This document shows, piece by piece, positions 55,671 through 63,464 of a stretch of DNA of 64,000 bases. The notes beneath the pieces are model-generated. The model was not told where the DNA came from. It ran no database searches and saw only the letters and a program-made list of their open reading frames with translations. Source of the stretch: Nostoc sphaeroides (GTDB lineage: Bacteria > Cyanobacteriota > Cyanobacteriia > Cyanobacteriales > Nostocaceae). The DNA lies in NCBI RefSeq assembly GCF_003443655.1, contig NZ_CP031941.1, positions 1,793,501 to 1,857,500 on the forward strand, given 5' to 3'. Positions within the stretch are counted from its first letter, which is position 1. The number at the start of each line of letters is the position of its first letter. Position numbers and translations under genes: made by a program.

Positions 55671-56294
55671 ATGGCATACAGTGATTTCACACTTGCCAAA
55701 GTTCGAGAGACTTTTCAACTTCTAATTGATGAAAAGCGCAATCTTTTCAAGGATGTGTCGCCTATTCAACCTTCCGCCGCTTTAACAACGCTCTTAGAAG
55801 AATATATTCAACTAGCAACTGCTATTAACACTGAAAAAGCCCGCTCAGAATTACTAATTATGCCAGTTCTCACGGAAGTTAGACGGCAGTTAAATTATCA
55901 AATATCACTGTTTTCTGGCACAGACTTTGATGTAGATAGTAGTAAAGGATTGAATGGATTTTGTGATTTCATTCTCTGTGGTTCTGAAGAACAGTTTTAC
56001 ATTCAAGCGCCTATACTTACAATTGTTGAGGCCAAAAATGAAAATATCAAAAGTGGTTTAGGACAATGTATTGCCACTATGATAGCTGCCCAATTATTCA
56101 ATCACAATACTCAACAAGAAGTTAAGATAATATATGGCGTTGTCACCAGTGGAACTAACTGGCGATTTTTAATGTTGGAAGGACTAACAGCATACATTGA
56201 TATAATGGAATACTATATTAGTGATGTTAACAAGATTCTTGGCATTCTATTGCAACCATTTCAATCTGCTTTACTACAAACATCAGTTCAGTAA
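55671..56294 (+). CDS. Hypothetical protein with a PD-(D/E)XK-like core
   Basis: A 207-residue soluble protein, not a named family that I recognise. The middle part has a nuclease-fold pattern: LNGFCDFILCGSE (candidate Asp), PILTIVEAKNENIKSGLGQ (Glu-X-Lys) and a downstream helix CIATMIAAQLFN with the QC..AQ arrangement of restriction-endonuclease-like proteins. Catalysis is possible but unproven. ATG 55671 is chosen because GAGGA lies 7 nt before it; earlier in-frame starts exist at 55656 (TTG) and 55662. It lies 12 bp before the methyltransferase gene on the same strand, so they are probably co-transcribed. Confidence 0.7.
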   Translation: MAYSDFTLAKVRETFQLLIDEKRNLFKDVSPIQPSAALTTLLEEYIQLATAINTEKARSELLIMPVLTEVRRQLNYQISLFSGTDFDVDSSKGLNGFCDFILCGSEEQFYIQAPILTIVEAKNENIKSGLGQCIATMIAAQLFNHNTQQEVKIIYGVVTSGTNWRFLMLEGLTAYIDIMEYYISDVNKILGILLQPFQSALLQTSVQ

Positions 56295-56306
56295 AATAAA
56301 TAACGA

Positions 56307-57029
56307 ATGTCTAAAAAGTCCGATTCGCAGTTCCAAAATCTCTTTAGTTCACCCAAATCAAGCAACTGGGACGAAAGATTAGCCCAAATAGCCTATCGCT
56401 TTAACCGAGAGTATCAACGTGAAACCTTTGAACTCCCAGCAGAAGTACAGGCGATGCCGATATTTGGCGAGTGGATTGGAGGTAGTTTCTCAGGAAGAAT
56501 TGCTTCGCCTTTTTGGGAAATTGCTGAACCTAAAAAGAACCAGCACTGTTTAGATATAGGCTGTGGTATCAGCTTTTTAATTTATCCTTGGCGCGATTGG
56601 CAAGCATTTTTTCATGGGCAAGAAATCAGTAATGTGGCACGGGATACCCTTAATTCTCGTGGGCCACAGTTGAATTCTAAGCTGTTCAAAGGTGTTGAAT
56701 TGGGAGCCGCTCATCAGTTAAACTATTCAGCAGAGCAATTTGATATTGCGATCGCCACAGGATTTAGCTGCTATTTTCCCCTCGAATACTGGAATGCTGT
56801 ACTAGCAGAAGTCAAGCGCGTATTAAAACCAGGTGGACATTTTGTGTTTGACGTTCTCAATCCAGAACAGCCTCTAGCAGAAGATTGGGCAGTTTTGGAA
56901 ACTTATTTAGGTGCTGAGGTGTTTTTAGAGCCTGTAGCTGAGTGGGAAAAAACGATTAAGGCGGCTGGTGGTAAAGTCGTAACGCACAAATCAGGGGAAT
57001 TATTCGAGTTGTATAAGGTGCGGTTGTGA
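56307..57029 (+). CDS. Class I SAM-dependent methyltransferase
   Basis: A 240-residue protein with the class I methyltransferase fold: SAM-binding motif I CLDIGCGISFLIYPW (about residues 90-104), acidic motif II region (HGQEISNVARDTL), motif IV-like FDIAIATGFSC and motif VI LKPGGHFVFDVLNPEQP. Substrate unknown; small-molecule methylation is the usual role of such short enzymes. It starts 12 bp after the PD-(D/E)XK-like gene. The C-terminus overlaps no neighbour. Confidence 0.85.
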   Translation: MSKKSDSQFQNLFSSPKSSNWDERLAQIAYRFNREYQRETFELPAEVQAMPIFGEWIGGSFSGRIASPFWEIAEPKKNQHCLDIGCGISFLIYPWRDWQAFFHGQEISNVARDTLNSRGPQLNSKLFKGVELGAAHQLNYSAEQFDIAIATGFSCYFPLEYWNAVLAEVKRVLKPGGHFVFDVLNPEQPLAEDWAVLETYLGAEVFLEPVAEWEKTIKAAGGKVVTHKSGELFELYKVRL

Positions 57030-57131
57030 ACTACTCCTAGTTGCCTTTTCCTGTCGGAGACGCTGCGCGAACGGCTCAACAGTGTTATCGCCTGTAAAAC
57101 TTGGCTTAAAGATAGCCTTGACCCGGAAAAC

Positions 57132-57713
57132 ATGTCAGATTACTTGAATAAGTACCAAAAGTCTGACAGGAAAACTATTCTAATGAGAATTTGGACTACT
57201 ACTGCTGTGCTAGTTTTTTCTTGGCTAATATTTGGGGTCATAGGTTCTAAGCCAATCAACGCTACTTCTGTTTTGGTAGAAAATGTTATCTCATCTCCTG
57301 CGCCAACGAATACAAAACAGATTACTGTTAGTAACACCGAGTTCGGGCTGAAGAGAGTTGACTCCAAAGGTAACGTTACCATTTTGCGGACAACAAGAGT
57401 GCCACTTCAGGAAGGAAACGCCTACGGATGGCGGATTAAACTCAAAGACTACCAAGGTGAAGTGAAATGGCGCGAAGTCTTGCATTTACCAAAACCTCCA
57501 GAAACTTGGGGTACAGATAACGGTGAAGACTTCTCAATATCAGCAGATGGCACTACATCTGTGACACGACGCACACAGTCGGCTCCAGACGGTGTGATTG
57601 AGAATTTTTGGACGATCGCTCCTGGCGATCCCCTTGGTAAGCATAGAATAGAGGTCTATATTGATGACCGTTTGATCGGTACTTTCAAGTTTGAACTTAT
57701 TCCAGTCAAGTAG
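57132..57713 (+). CDS. Single-pass exported protein, DUF3859-like
   Basis: A 193-residue protein with an N-terminal membrane segment (about 16-40, TILMRIWTTTAVLVFSWLIF), so anchored or signal-bearing. The mature part is beta-rich (TEFGLKRVDSKGNVTIL, WRIKLKDYQGEVKWREVLHL, GKHRIEVYIDDRLIGTFKFE). The layout resembles DUF3859-type proteins, but I am not certain. Function unknown. A fragment of the GGGACTTCCAAG MITE (57738-57763) follows its stop. Confidence 0.65.
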   Translation: MSDYLNKYQKSDRKTILMRIWTTTAVLVFSWLIFGVIGSKPINATSVLVENVISSPAPTNTKQITVSNTEFGLKRVDSKGNVTILRTTRVPLQEGNAYGWRIKLKDYQGEVKWREVLHLPKPPETWGTDNGEDFSISADGTTSVTRRTQSAPDGVIENFWTIAPGDPLGKHRIEVYIDDRLIGTFKFELIPVK

Positions 57714-57737
57714 AGCCAAAGAAAAGGCCTGCTCTAA

Positions 57738-57763
57738 GGAATATTTTTTTATTTGGAAGTCCC
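57738..57763. mobile_element. Terminal fragment of the GGGACTTCCAAG MITE
   Basis: Only the 26-bp right end (GGAATATTTTTTTATTTGGA, then AGTCCC) remains. Confidence 0.7.
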
Positions 57764-57808
57764 TTAAGCTGAAGAGTATCTTAGAGGTAGAAGTTTGATT
57801 TTTGTTAG

Positions 57809-58132
57809 GTGGCGATCGTGAATACAGAGGAATTCCTGCGATTGATGGAAAAGCAGCGCCCATGTCCTCAGACACTTCCAAAAGGTCTGCAAGCAATGTG
57901 GCATGACAAGAAAGGTGATTGGAACAAAGCTCATGAAATAGTTCAGAATGCCAGTGATGCTGATAGTGCCTGGGTTCATGCTTACCTGCACCACAAAGAA
58001 GGCGATTTGAACAATGCCCATTTCTGGTATCGTCGCAGTGGTCAGCCAGAGTTTTTAGGAGAACTAAGCCAGGAATGGGAACAAATAACTTCTGTATTAC
58101 TAACGAAGGTGAACGGGACGCATGAATGCTGA
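57809..58132 (+). CDS. Hypothetical small protein upstream of a pentapeptide gene
   Basis: A 107-residue soluble protein (FLRLMEKQRPCPQTLPKGLQ, then WHDKKGDWNKAHEIVQNASD and NAHFWYRRSGQPEFLG). The paired motifs K.GDWNKAHEIVQ and GDLNNAHFWYRR look like two TPR/SEL1-like helical hairpins, so a small helical scaffold is plausible. The start is a GTG (57809 or 57818); there is no clear Shine-Dalgarno. Its last 11 bases overlap the start of the pentapeptide gene, so the two are translationally coupled. Confidence 0.7.
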   Translation: MAIVNTEEFLRLMEKQRPCPQTLPKGLQAMWHDKKGDWNKAHEIVQNASDADSAWVHAYLHHKEGDLNNAHFWYRRSGQPEFLGELSQEWEQITSVLLTKVNGTHEC

Positions 58133-58499
58133 GGAATTAAAACGACGTTTTGCCGCAGGAGAAAGATATTTTCCAGCCGTCAATTTGAGTAGGGACAAGC
58201 TGATTGGAGCCTATTTGCCTGGAATCAATTTATGGGGTTCTGACTTGAGTGGAGCAAACTTAGCTAAAGCTAAACTCTGGGGAGCAGATTTGAGTAGAGC
58301 CAACTTAGCCAAAGCAAACTTGACCAGAGCTAATTTGAGCGGTGTAAAACTGAATGAAGCAAATCTTCGGGGAGCAAAACTCAACTATGCTAAGTTGTAT
58401 GGAGCGAATCTGACCGGCGCTTACTACGATAACAGCACGCGGTTTTCTAGAGGTTTTGACCCCATCAGTCAAAATATGCATTTCGTCACATCTAACTAA
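58122..58499 (+). CDS. Small pentapeptide-repeat protein
   Basis: A 125-residue protein made mostly of about 14 A(N/K)LXX repeats (GSDLSGANLAKAKLWGADLS) forming a short right-handed beta-helix. It begins with a capping segment (NAEELKRRFAAGERYFPAVN) common in cyanobacterial members and ends after TGAYYDNSTRFSRGFDPIS, also a familiar cap. No enzymatic function is expected; such proteins may act as scaffolds. ATG 58122 overlaps the end of the upstream gene by 11 bp. Confidence 0.85.
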   Translation: MNAEELKRRFAAGERYFPAVNLSRDKLIGAYLPGINLWGSDLSGANLAKAKLWGADLSRANLAKANLTRANLSGVKLNEANLRGAKLNYAKLYGANLTGAYYDNSTRFSRGFDPISQNMHFVTSN

Positions 58500-58602
58500 A
58501 AAACATTAATAACTCGTCTTCTCTCTGGCACTCTTTAACCAGTCTCTTGCACTCCTCATAAGTACCGAGAGCTTCTTCTGAGGAGTGCAGGTACAATCTC
58601 AT
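58492..58602 (-). CDS. Possible small gene or gene remnant, 36 aa
   Basis: The minus-strand frame ATG 58602 to TAG 58492 encodes 36 residues (RLYLHSSEEALGTYEECKRL, then VKECQREDELLMFFS). The helical, charged composition looks protein-like, but there is no Shine-Dalgarno and it may be the tail of a lost gene. It overlaps the pentapeptide gene's stop by 8 bp. Confidence 0.25.
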   Translation of the reverse strand: MRLYLHSSEEALGTYEECKRLVKECQREDELLMFFS

Positions 58603-58640
58603 ATTTCCAGCATCCAGCCAAAGCGCAATCTATGAGTTAG

Positions 58641-59050
58641 ATCCTTGTTTTTTGTGCATATACTTTTATTCTTTGGCATCAGATGACTGGTGGCTTGAGA
58701 CGAAGATGGGCTTCTAAACCTTTGAACACTTTTACTGAAGCAATAGATGCCTTTAGAACGGCTATGTCTTATCGATTTTTTGAATGGTTGACCGAATAAT
58801 TCGTAATTCGTAATTCGTAATTCGTAATTAAAAATTACTAAATTAATTATTAATTAATTCATTCTGGGTACAGAGCCACCTAATTTTAATTATGAAAAAG
58901 AAAAAAATGCGTAGCATCTTTACTACAAGCCCCAGCCTAAAATGCATGGGGTAATAATTACGAATTACGAATTAACAATTACGAATTATTGTGACCCATC
59001 GTGACGTATTTGCTGCTTACAAAGCTAGTTTGGGCTACATCTGGGCTTAA
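58641..59050 (+). pseudogene. C-terminal remnant of an IS701/IS4-like transposase, split by a repeat
   Basis: 58641-58795 reads VFCAYTFILWHQMTGGLRRR, then WASKPLNTFTEAIDAFRTAM and SYRFFEWLTE. 58991-59050 continues VTHRDVFAAYKASLGYIWA-stop. The FRTAMSYRFFEWL and FAAYKASLGYIWA segments resemble the C-terminal ends of cyanobacterial IS701/IS4-type transposases. The gap is a 194-bp insertion (58796-58989) with AATTCGT-type ends. The N-terminal two thirds of the transposase are absent. Confidence 0.5.
58796..58989. mobile_element. AATTCGT-ended repeat inserted in the transposase remnant
   Basis: Left end ATAATTCGTAATTCGTAATT, right end the inverse (AATTACGAATTA, again ACGAATTAT). The central 100 bp is AT-rich with no ORF. 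Placement inside another element's frame shows that this repeat family moves or inserts. Confidence 0.65.
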
Positions 59051-59083
59051 TTTTCGTTTAAGTCCCAATAGTTGCATTGTGAG

Positions 59084-59118
59084 AAAAACCCCAGCTAAAC
59101 TTATCGGCTGGGGTTTTT
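59084..59118. terminator. Strong bidirectional terminator
   Basis: Perfect 12-bp stem AAAAACCCCAGC/GCTGGGGTTTTT around an 11-nt loop, with runs of T on either strand. It lies 34 bp after the transposase remnant and 62 bp downstream of the Rieske gene on the other strand, so it can end both. Confidence 0.75.
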
Positions 59119-59179
59119 GTCGCTTAACTCCTAAAAAATAGATAGGCTAATATATTCCAAGAAATTCCGGGAGAGGGCG

Positions 59180-59539
59180 CTATTCCTCTTGAACATCAAC
59201 CCAGATGCTACCTTCTTCCACACGAATAGGAAATACTGGCAATGCTTTTGGTGACGAAACCAACGAGAGTACCTTACCTACACCAGGTGGCCAGGAACAC
59301 CAGTCTTGTACTTCACCAGTCCGCAGGTCAAAAGCACTGTGATGGAAGCTACAAACAATTGCCCCATTTTCGTTAATTTTCCCACTTTTCAGCGGTAATT
59401 TTAAGTGGGGACAGGTGTTATCTACGGCATAAAGCTGATTTTCGTGATTTAAAACCAGAATTTTCCGGTTGCCAACTTTCACCACTTGTCGCGTACCTGG
59501 GGAAAGTGCTTCGACTGCAAGAACTTTAGTCCAACTCAT
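59180..59539 (-). CDS. Rieske [2Fe-2S] ferredoxin-like protein
   Basis: A 119-residue soluble protein with a complete Rieske cluster-binding pair: CPHLKLPLKSG (Cys-X-His) and CSFHHSAFDL (Cys-X2-His). It is a single-domain Rieske ferredoxin, the electron carrier type used with oxygenases or nitrite-reductase small subunits (NirD-like); no catalytic partner is adjacent. The QDWCSWPPGVGK segment is a cyanobacterial feature I cannot assign. A strong terminator follows. An A/G-rich Shine-Dalgarno (AGGAGAGGAG) lies just before the start. Confidence 0.9.
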   Translation of the reverse strand: MSWTKVLAVEALSPGTRQVVKVGNRKILVLNHENQLYAVDNTCPHLKLPLKSGKINENGAIVCSFHHSAFDLRTGEVQDWCSWPPGVGKVLSLVSSPKALPVFPIRVEEGSIWVDVQEE

Positions 59540-59866
59540 TAGGTTCTCCTCTCCTAATTAATCTGCTTTCAGTTTCTCGCAATTGTGACCACTGCGATCG
59601 CCTTTCAGTAGTAGGGAGTGCAAAAGGTTATACCATTTTGGATTTTGGACTTTCCTGCGGAACGCTACGCGAACGGCTACGCTCAGTCGAACGATTTTAG
59701 ATTTTGGATTGGAAAGTGCTTGGTGTCTCTGGATTTTCTCTGTCCATCTATCGCAATCATTTTAAAAATCAGACTGATAGCTTTCACCCCCGCAGCTTTT
59801 ACCTCTGCTGTTCTCAGCACAGGATTGATAGGTTGATGAAAAATCTTAGGCTCATTTGCGATAAAA
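59540..59866. other. Intergenic region with dispersed repeats
   Basis: 59634-59712 holds direct TTTTGGATTTTGGA and TTTTAGATTTTGGATTGG copies around a GAACGCTACGCGAACGGCTA module. No gene is supported. Confidence 0.45.
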
Positions 59867-60511
59867 TCAATACCCTAGTCTCAAACCTCTTTCCATAAGC
59901 ATCTGAGGTTCGATATTCTCAACTTGAGGTATCGCTTCTAATTGAGGAATCCTAGCGATCGCATCAGCAATATTACCTGATTGGGCACGCAACCAAGCGG
60001 TGTGAGGTGCATAGGGAAAGCTTTCTACTATTTCGTAACCTGCTCGATTAATTACCTCTCGCTGCGACTTCACATCAACGCCTTCAGCAAAGCGGATGAA
60101 AATAAGCCCGGTTGGTACTGCTAAGGAACCATTTGGTTGTAATGTGTAAACTGGACTTAGTGTTCCCTGTTCTGATTGATTTGGTTCGCCTGGAAAAATT
60201 GCTATTTTACCATCGTTAAGTTGTAAAATTGCTCCTGTTACCAGGGTTTTAGGTTGATTGTAATGTATTGCATAATATCCAGGCTTACGAGTGTAAGATA
60301 CAGCAGTACGTAGTCGTAGCCCGGTGTAGGCATCGTTGCCAACGCGAATTTGTTCAGGATACTCAGAAAAGTAATCTTTTTCAAATCTCACTTCAGAAAT
60401 CAGGGGTAAAGAGTACACCTGTAGAAAATACTCTGCCGGGAAATAAAACATTTTTTCAAGTTCTAATGATGTTATAGCGTTTTTCAATGGTATGGAATAC
60501 AAATTTTTCAT
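59867..60511 (-). CDS. Stand-alone protein resembling the PrcA propeptide
   Basis: A 214-residue protein with no protease catalytic domain. Residues 121-211 align by eye with residues 100-191 of the adjacent divergent protease, just before its catalytic domain: GLIFIRFAEGVDVKSQREVI against NLFVKFDNEEELTVCQNVL, then GYEIVESFPYAPHTAWLRAQ against YSLTIKRQLEYSQNAYFVNA, and IPQVENIEPQMLMERGLR against EESVELCHPELVRESRQR. It ends where the protease domain would begin. Residues 1-120 (FYFPAEYFLQVYSLPLISEV, TGAILQLNDGKIAIFPGEP) look like an extra domain. The gene is divergent from prcA across 300 bp. It may be a trans-acting propeptide-like chaperone or inhibitor. A decayed second protease is the alternative, but the frame has a clean stop and no catalytic remnant follows. 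Confidence 0.65.
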   Translation of the reverse strand: MKNLYSIPLKNAITSLELEKMFYFPAEYFLQVYSLPLISEVRFEKDYFSEYPEQIRVGNDAYTGLRLRTAVSYTRKPGYYAIHYNQPKTLVTGAILQLNDGKIAIFPGEPNQSEQGTLSPVYTLQPNGSLAVPTGLIFIRFAEGVDVKSQREVINRAGYEIVESFPYAPHTAWLRAQSGNIADAIARIPQLEAIPQVENIEPQMLMERGLRLGY

Positions 60512-60811
60512 CAGAATGCAAGCTATACGCCTTTATTCATATTGAAGATTCCTAAAGCAGCCTCACCTTGAATCCCTCTTTTACCGAAAGACGAATCGAA
60601 GGATTGTATGAACTTAGATAGATTAAATTATGCTTAAGTTATATTTTTTTATACCGTAATACACATATAACACATGAAATCAGAAGCATCCATAAACTAA
60701 ACGTAAATATCAAGCGCACGCGGCAAGAACACAACGCATGATGCAGTTTTTCCCATCCCAATGCCCAATTTTTAAGATAGTAATATTTCAAATATCCCTG
60801 GAGATAAAATT
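60512..60811. promoter_or_regulatory. Divergent promoter region of the propeptide-like gene and prcA
   Basis: Three hundred bases without an ORF, AT-rich around 60620-60680 (TTATATTTTTTTATACCGTA). Shared regulation of the two divergent genes is possible. No operator palindrome stands out. Confidence 0.4.
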
Positions 60812-62800
60812 ATGGTTCAAGTTCGCTATGGTGGGCAGAACGGTCAACAATATGAACTTGTTATCAGTAACGAACATGTTGTAGTGCGTACCGAAAGCCG
60901 CAGTAATCTTGTCGGTGCAAGACCGTTTGAAGTCGCACCAGTGTCACCCACAGCTCGCAGTATCCTTAATCAATTCGAGTTAACAACACGGTTTCGGCAA
61001 GCGGGTGTAGAAATTTTACGAGCGAAAGTTCCGACTCAAGGTGTGGCTTTGCGCGATCGCGCCCGTGATATTCTCAACAATGAGTCTGAAGTCCAATTTG
61101 CCGGACGTGTCCTTATCGATCCAGCATCCAGTCAACCGATAATTTACACCGAAAACCTCTTCGTTAAATTCGATAACGAAGAAGAGTTAACGGTCTGCCA
61201 AAATGTCTTAGGACGTTACAGCTTAACAATTAAACGTCAACTTGAATATTCACAAAATGCTTATTTTGTCAATGCCCCTACAAATACTGGTATAGCCGTC
61301 TTTGACATCGCCGAGAGACTTTTGAATGAGGAATCAGTTGAACTGTGCCATCCTGAACTAGTGCGTGAATCACGCCAACGTCAGGTTTTCCCACAGCAGT
61401 GGCATTTAAAGCAAACAACAATTAATAGTAAGGTAATTAACGCCCATGCCAACGTTGAGGCAGCTTGGAAGTTAAGCGATGGCACAGGGGCGATTATTGC
61501 AATTATCGACGACGGCGTGGATCTCGAACATGAAGAGTTCCGGTCTTCTGGAAAAATTGTTGCCCCGCGTGATGTCACACGTAAAACTGACAATCCAAGA
61601 CCCGGAAACGACAATAACCACGGGACAGCTTGTGCTGGAGTAGCTTGTGGAAATGGCAACTTTGGTGCCTCTGGTGTGGCACCGGGTGCAAAACTGATGC
61701 CGATTCGTTTAGCTTCGGCGCTGGGATCGCAGGATGAAGCAGATGCTTTTGTTTGGGCGGCTCAAAATGGGGCTGATGTAATTTCTTGTAGCTGGGGGCC
61801 CTCAGACGGTGTTTGGTTTGAGCGAAACGATCCTGTACATAACCAGAAAGTACCTCTGCCTGACTCCACACGCCTTGCTATAGACTTTGCAATTAATAAG
61901 GGACGCAACGGCAAGGGCTGTGTAATTTTATTTGCGGCTGGCAATGGTAACGAAAGCGTGGATAATGATGGCTACGCCAGCTACCAAAAGGTGATTGCTG
62001 TGGCAGCTTGTAACGACTACGGCACGAGAAGCGCTTACAGTGATTTTGGTCAGGCGGTCTGGTGTGCCTTCCCCAGCAACAATGGCGACAGTTCTCAAAC
62101 GCCTGGAATTTGGACAACCGATCGCTCTGGTGTAGTTGGCTATAATTCGGGTAATCGGAATCTGGGTGACGTTCCAGGTAACTACACGAACCAATTCGGC
62201 GGTACTTCCAGTGCTTGTCCAGGTGCAGCTGGTGTAGCAGCTCTAATTATTGCTAGAAACCCAAGTCTGCGTTGGGACGAAGTGCGAGATATTATTAAAC
62301 GCTCTTGCGATCGCATTGATCCATCTGGAGGTAAATATGATACCAATGGTCGTAGCCCTTTCTACGGTTACGGTCGAATGAATGCTCTAAAAGCTGTAGA
62401 ATTAGCCAAGCCACCTGAAACATCACCCATCAGTAGATTCCAGGCAGTGCAAGATATCCCAATTAACGACTTACAAACATCAACATTGTCGTTGGCGATC
62501 GCTACTACGGGCCTCGTGAAATCCATCAAAGTTAATGTAGACATCGAGCATACTTTTATTGGGGATCTTGTAGTTACTCTCCTTCCCCCAGTGCAAACAG
62601 GCGTACTTCCTGTAATTCTGCACGATCGCCAGGGCGGAGCTACAGATAATATTAAAACAACCTATGACGAGATAAATACCCTTAAACTTGCTGCCCTTAA
62701 AGGTAAAAATCCCCAAGGAACCTGGACTCTGGAAGTTGCAGATAAAGCTGAGGCAGATACAGGAAAAATTCGCAGTTTCACCATTGAAATCGGATTTTAA
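60812..62800 (+). CDS. prcA: Calcium-dependent subtilisin-like protease with P domain (PrcA)
   Basis: A 662-residue S8-family protease, the length I recall for Anabaena PrcA, a calcium-requiring protease cleaving after Arg/Lys. Residues 1-200 form a propeptide with no signal peptide. The catalytic triad is Asp233 (IAIIDDGVDLEHEEF), His270 (NNHGTACAGVACGNG) and Ser466 (GGTSSACPGAAGVAALI); all are present. Residues about 540-662 are a P/proprotein-convertase domain (LVKSIKVNVDIEHTFIGDLV, then ADTGKIRSFTIEIGF). PrcA is linked to heterocyst-related proteolysis in the literature but was reported as dispensable. A gene resembling its propeptide is transcribed divergently 300 bp away. Confidence 0.93.
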   Translation: MVQVRYGGQNGQQYELVISNEHVVVRTESRSNLVGARPFEVAPVSPTARSILNQFELTTRFRQAGVEILRAKVPTQGVALRDRARDILNNESEVQFAGRVLIDPASSQPIIYTENLFVKFDNEEELTVCQNVLGRYSLTIKRQLEYSQNAYFVNAPTNTGIAVFDIAERLLNEESVELCHPELVRESRQRQVFPQQWHLKQTTINSKVINAHANVEAAWKLSDGTGAIIAIIDDGVDLEHEEFRSSGKIVAPRDVTRKTDNPRPGNDNNHGTACAGVACGNGNFGASGVAPGAKLMPIRLASALGSQDEADAFVWAAQNGADVISCSWGPSDGVWFERNDPVHNQKVPLPDSTRLAIDFAINKGRNGKGCVILFAAGNGNESVDNDGYASYQKVIAVAACNDYGTRSAYSDFGQAVWCAFPSNNGDSSQTPGIWTTDRSGVVGYNSGNRNLGDVPGNYTNQFGGTSSACPGAAGVAALIIARNPSLRWDEVRDIIKRSCDRIDPSGGKYDTNGRSPFYGYGRMNALKAVELAKPPETSPISRFQAVQDIPINDLQTSTLSLAIATTGLVKSIKVNVDIEHTFIGDLVVTLLPPVQTGVLPVILHDRQGGATDNIKTTYDEINTLKLAALKGKNPQGTWTLEVADKAEADTGKIRSFTIEIGF

Positions 62801-63140
62801 ACCAAGAGACATCTCCAGAAATTAATTATGCGTTACCTGAAACCCTTGTCTTGACGGCGATTTATCGCGTCTCTTGCCTTAACCGAACCGTATTGAGGGT
62901 ATTGGTTTAAGGATAATTATAGGCCAATACAGTTCAGATAAGACCAAAACACTTGTAGAGACGGCGATTTATCGCGTCTTATAGAGACGGCGATTTAGTA
63001 GAAATAGCGCTTAACTGAACCGTATTGAATTATAGGCTGGGTGAGCGATCGCATAATTTAAATTACTTTGGAAAATACCCACCCAATCCCTAGCCCTATC
63101 AAGGTGATTTTTATATTCATTACCACTTCTTTATTCGGCA
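62801..63140. repeat. Intergenic repeats: partial and complete CAATACGG-type MITEs
   Basis: 62845-62895 is a right half (GTCTTGACGGCGATTTATCG, then TTAACCGAACCGTATTG). 62925-63027 is a full short copy with ends CAATACAGTTCAGATAAG and CTTAACTGAACCGTATTG around two hairpin modules. No gene. Confidence 0.7.
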
Positions 63141-63350
63141 GTTGAGCCTTTTTACTCGGCAGTTGAACCTTTTTACTCGGCAGTTGAACCTTTTTACTCG
63201 GCAGTTGAATCTTTTTACTCGGCAGTTGAACCTTTTTACTCGGCAGTTGAACCTTTTTACTCGGCAGTTGAACCTTTTTACTCGGCAGTTGAGCCTTTTT
63301 ACTCGGTAGTTGAGCCTTTTTACTCGGCAGTTGAGCCTTTTTACTCGGTA
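63141..63350. repeat. 21-bp tandem array C, 10 units
   Basis: Ten copies of GTTGAACCTTTTTACTCGGC-A (GAG or GAA, CGGCA or CGGTA variants), nearly the unit of array B. It lies between prcA and thiC. On the minus strand it can be read as (LPSKKAQ)n within an open frame 63058-63411. I treat that frame as a repeat artefact, though a KKAQ-repeat peptide ending in NIKITLIGLGIGWVFSKVI cannot be excluded. Confidence 0.93.
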
Positions 63351-63464
63351 GTTCGCACACAAGAGGCGAAACTCTGGTTTTGAGGTAGGGGCAATTCATG
63401 AATTGCCCCAAAGCACGTCTAGTTTTGCGGATGAAAAGCTATTGTAACGACACAAGACAATCTG

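Noticed and set aside
63058..63411. Minus-strand frame with (LPSKKAQ)n
   Set aside because: Mostly array C translated. The short hydrophobic end NIKITLIGLGIGWVFSKVI is curious, but there is no supported start or family.
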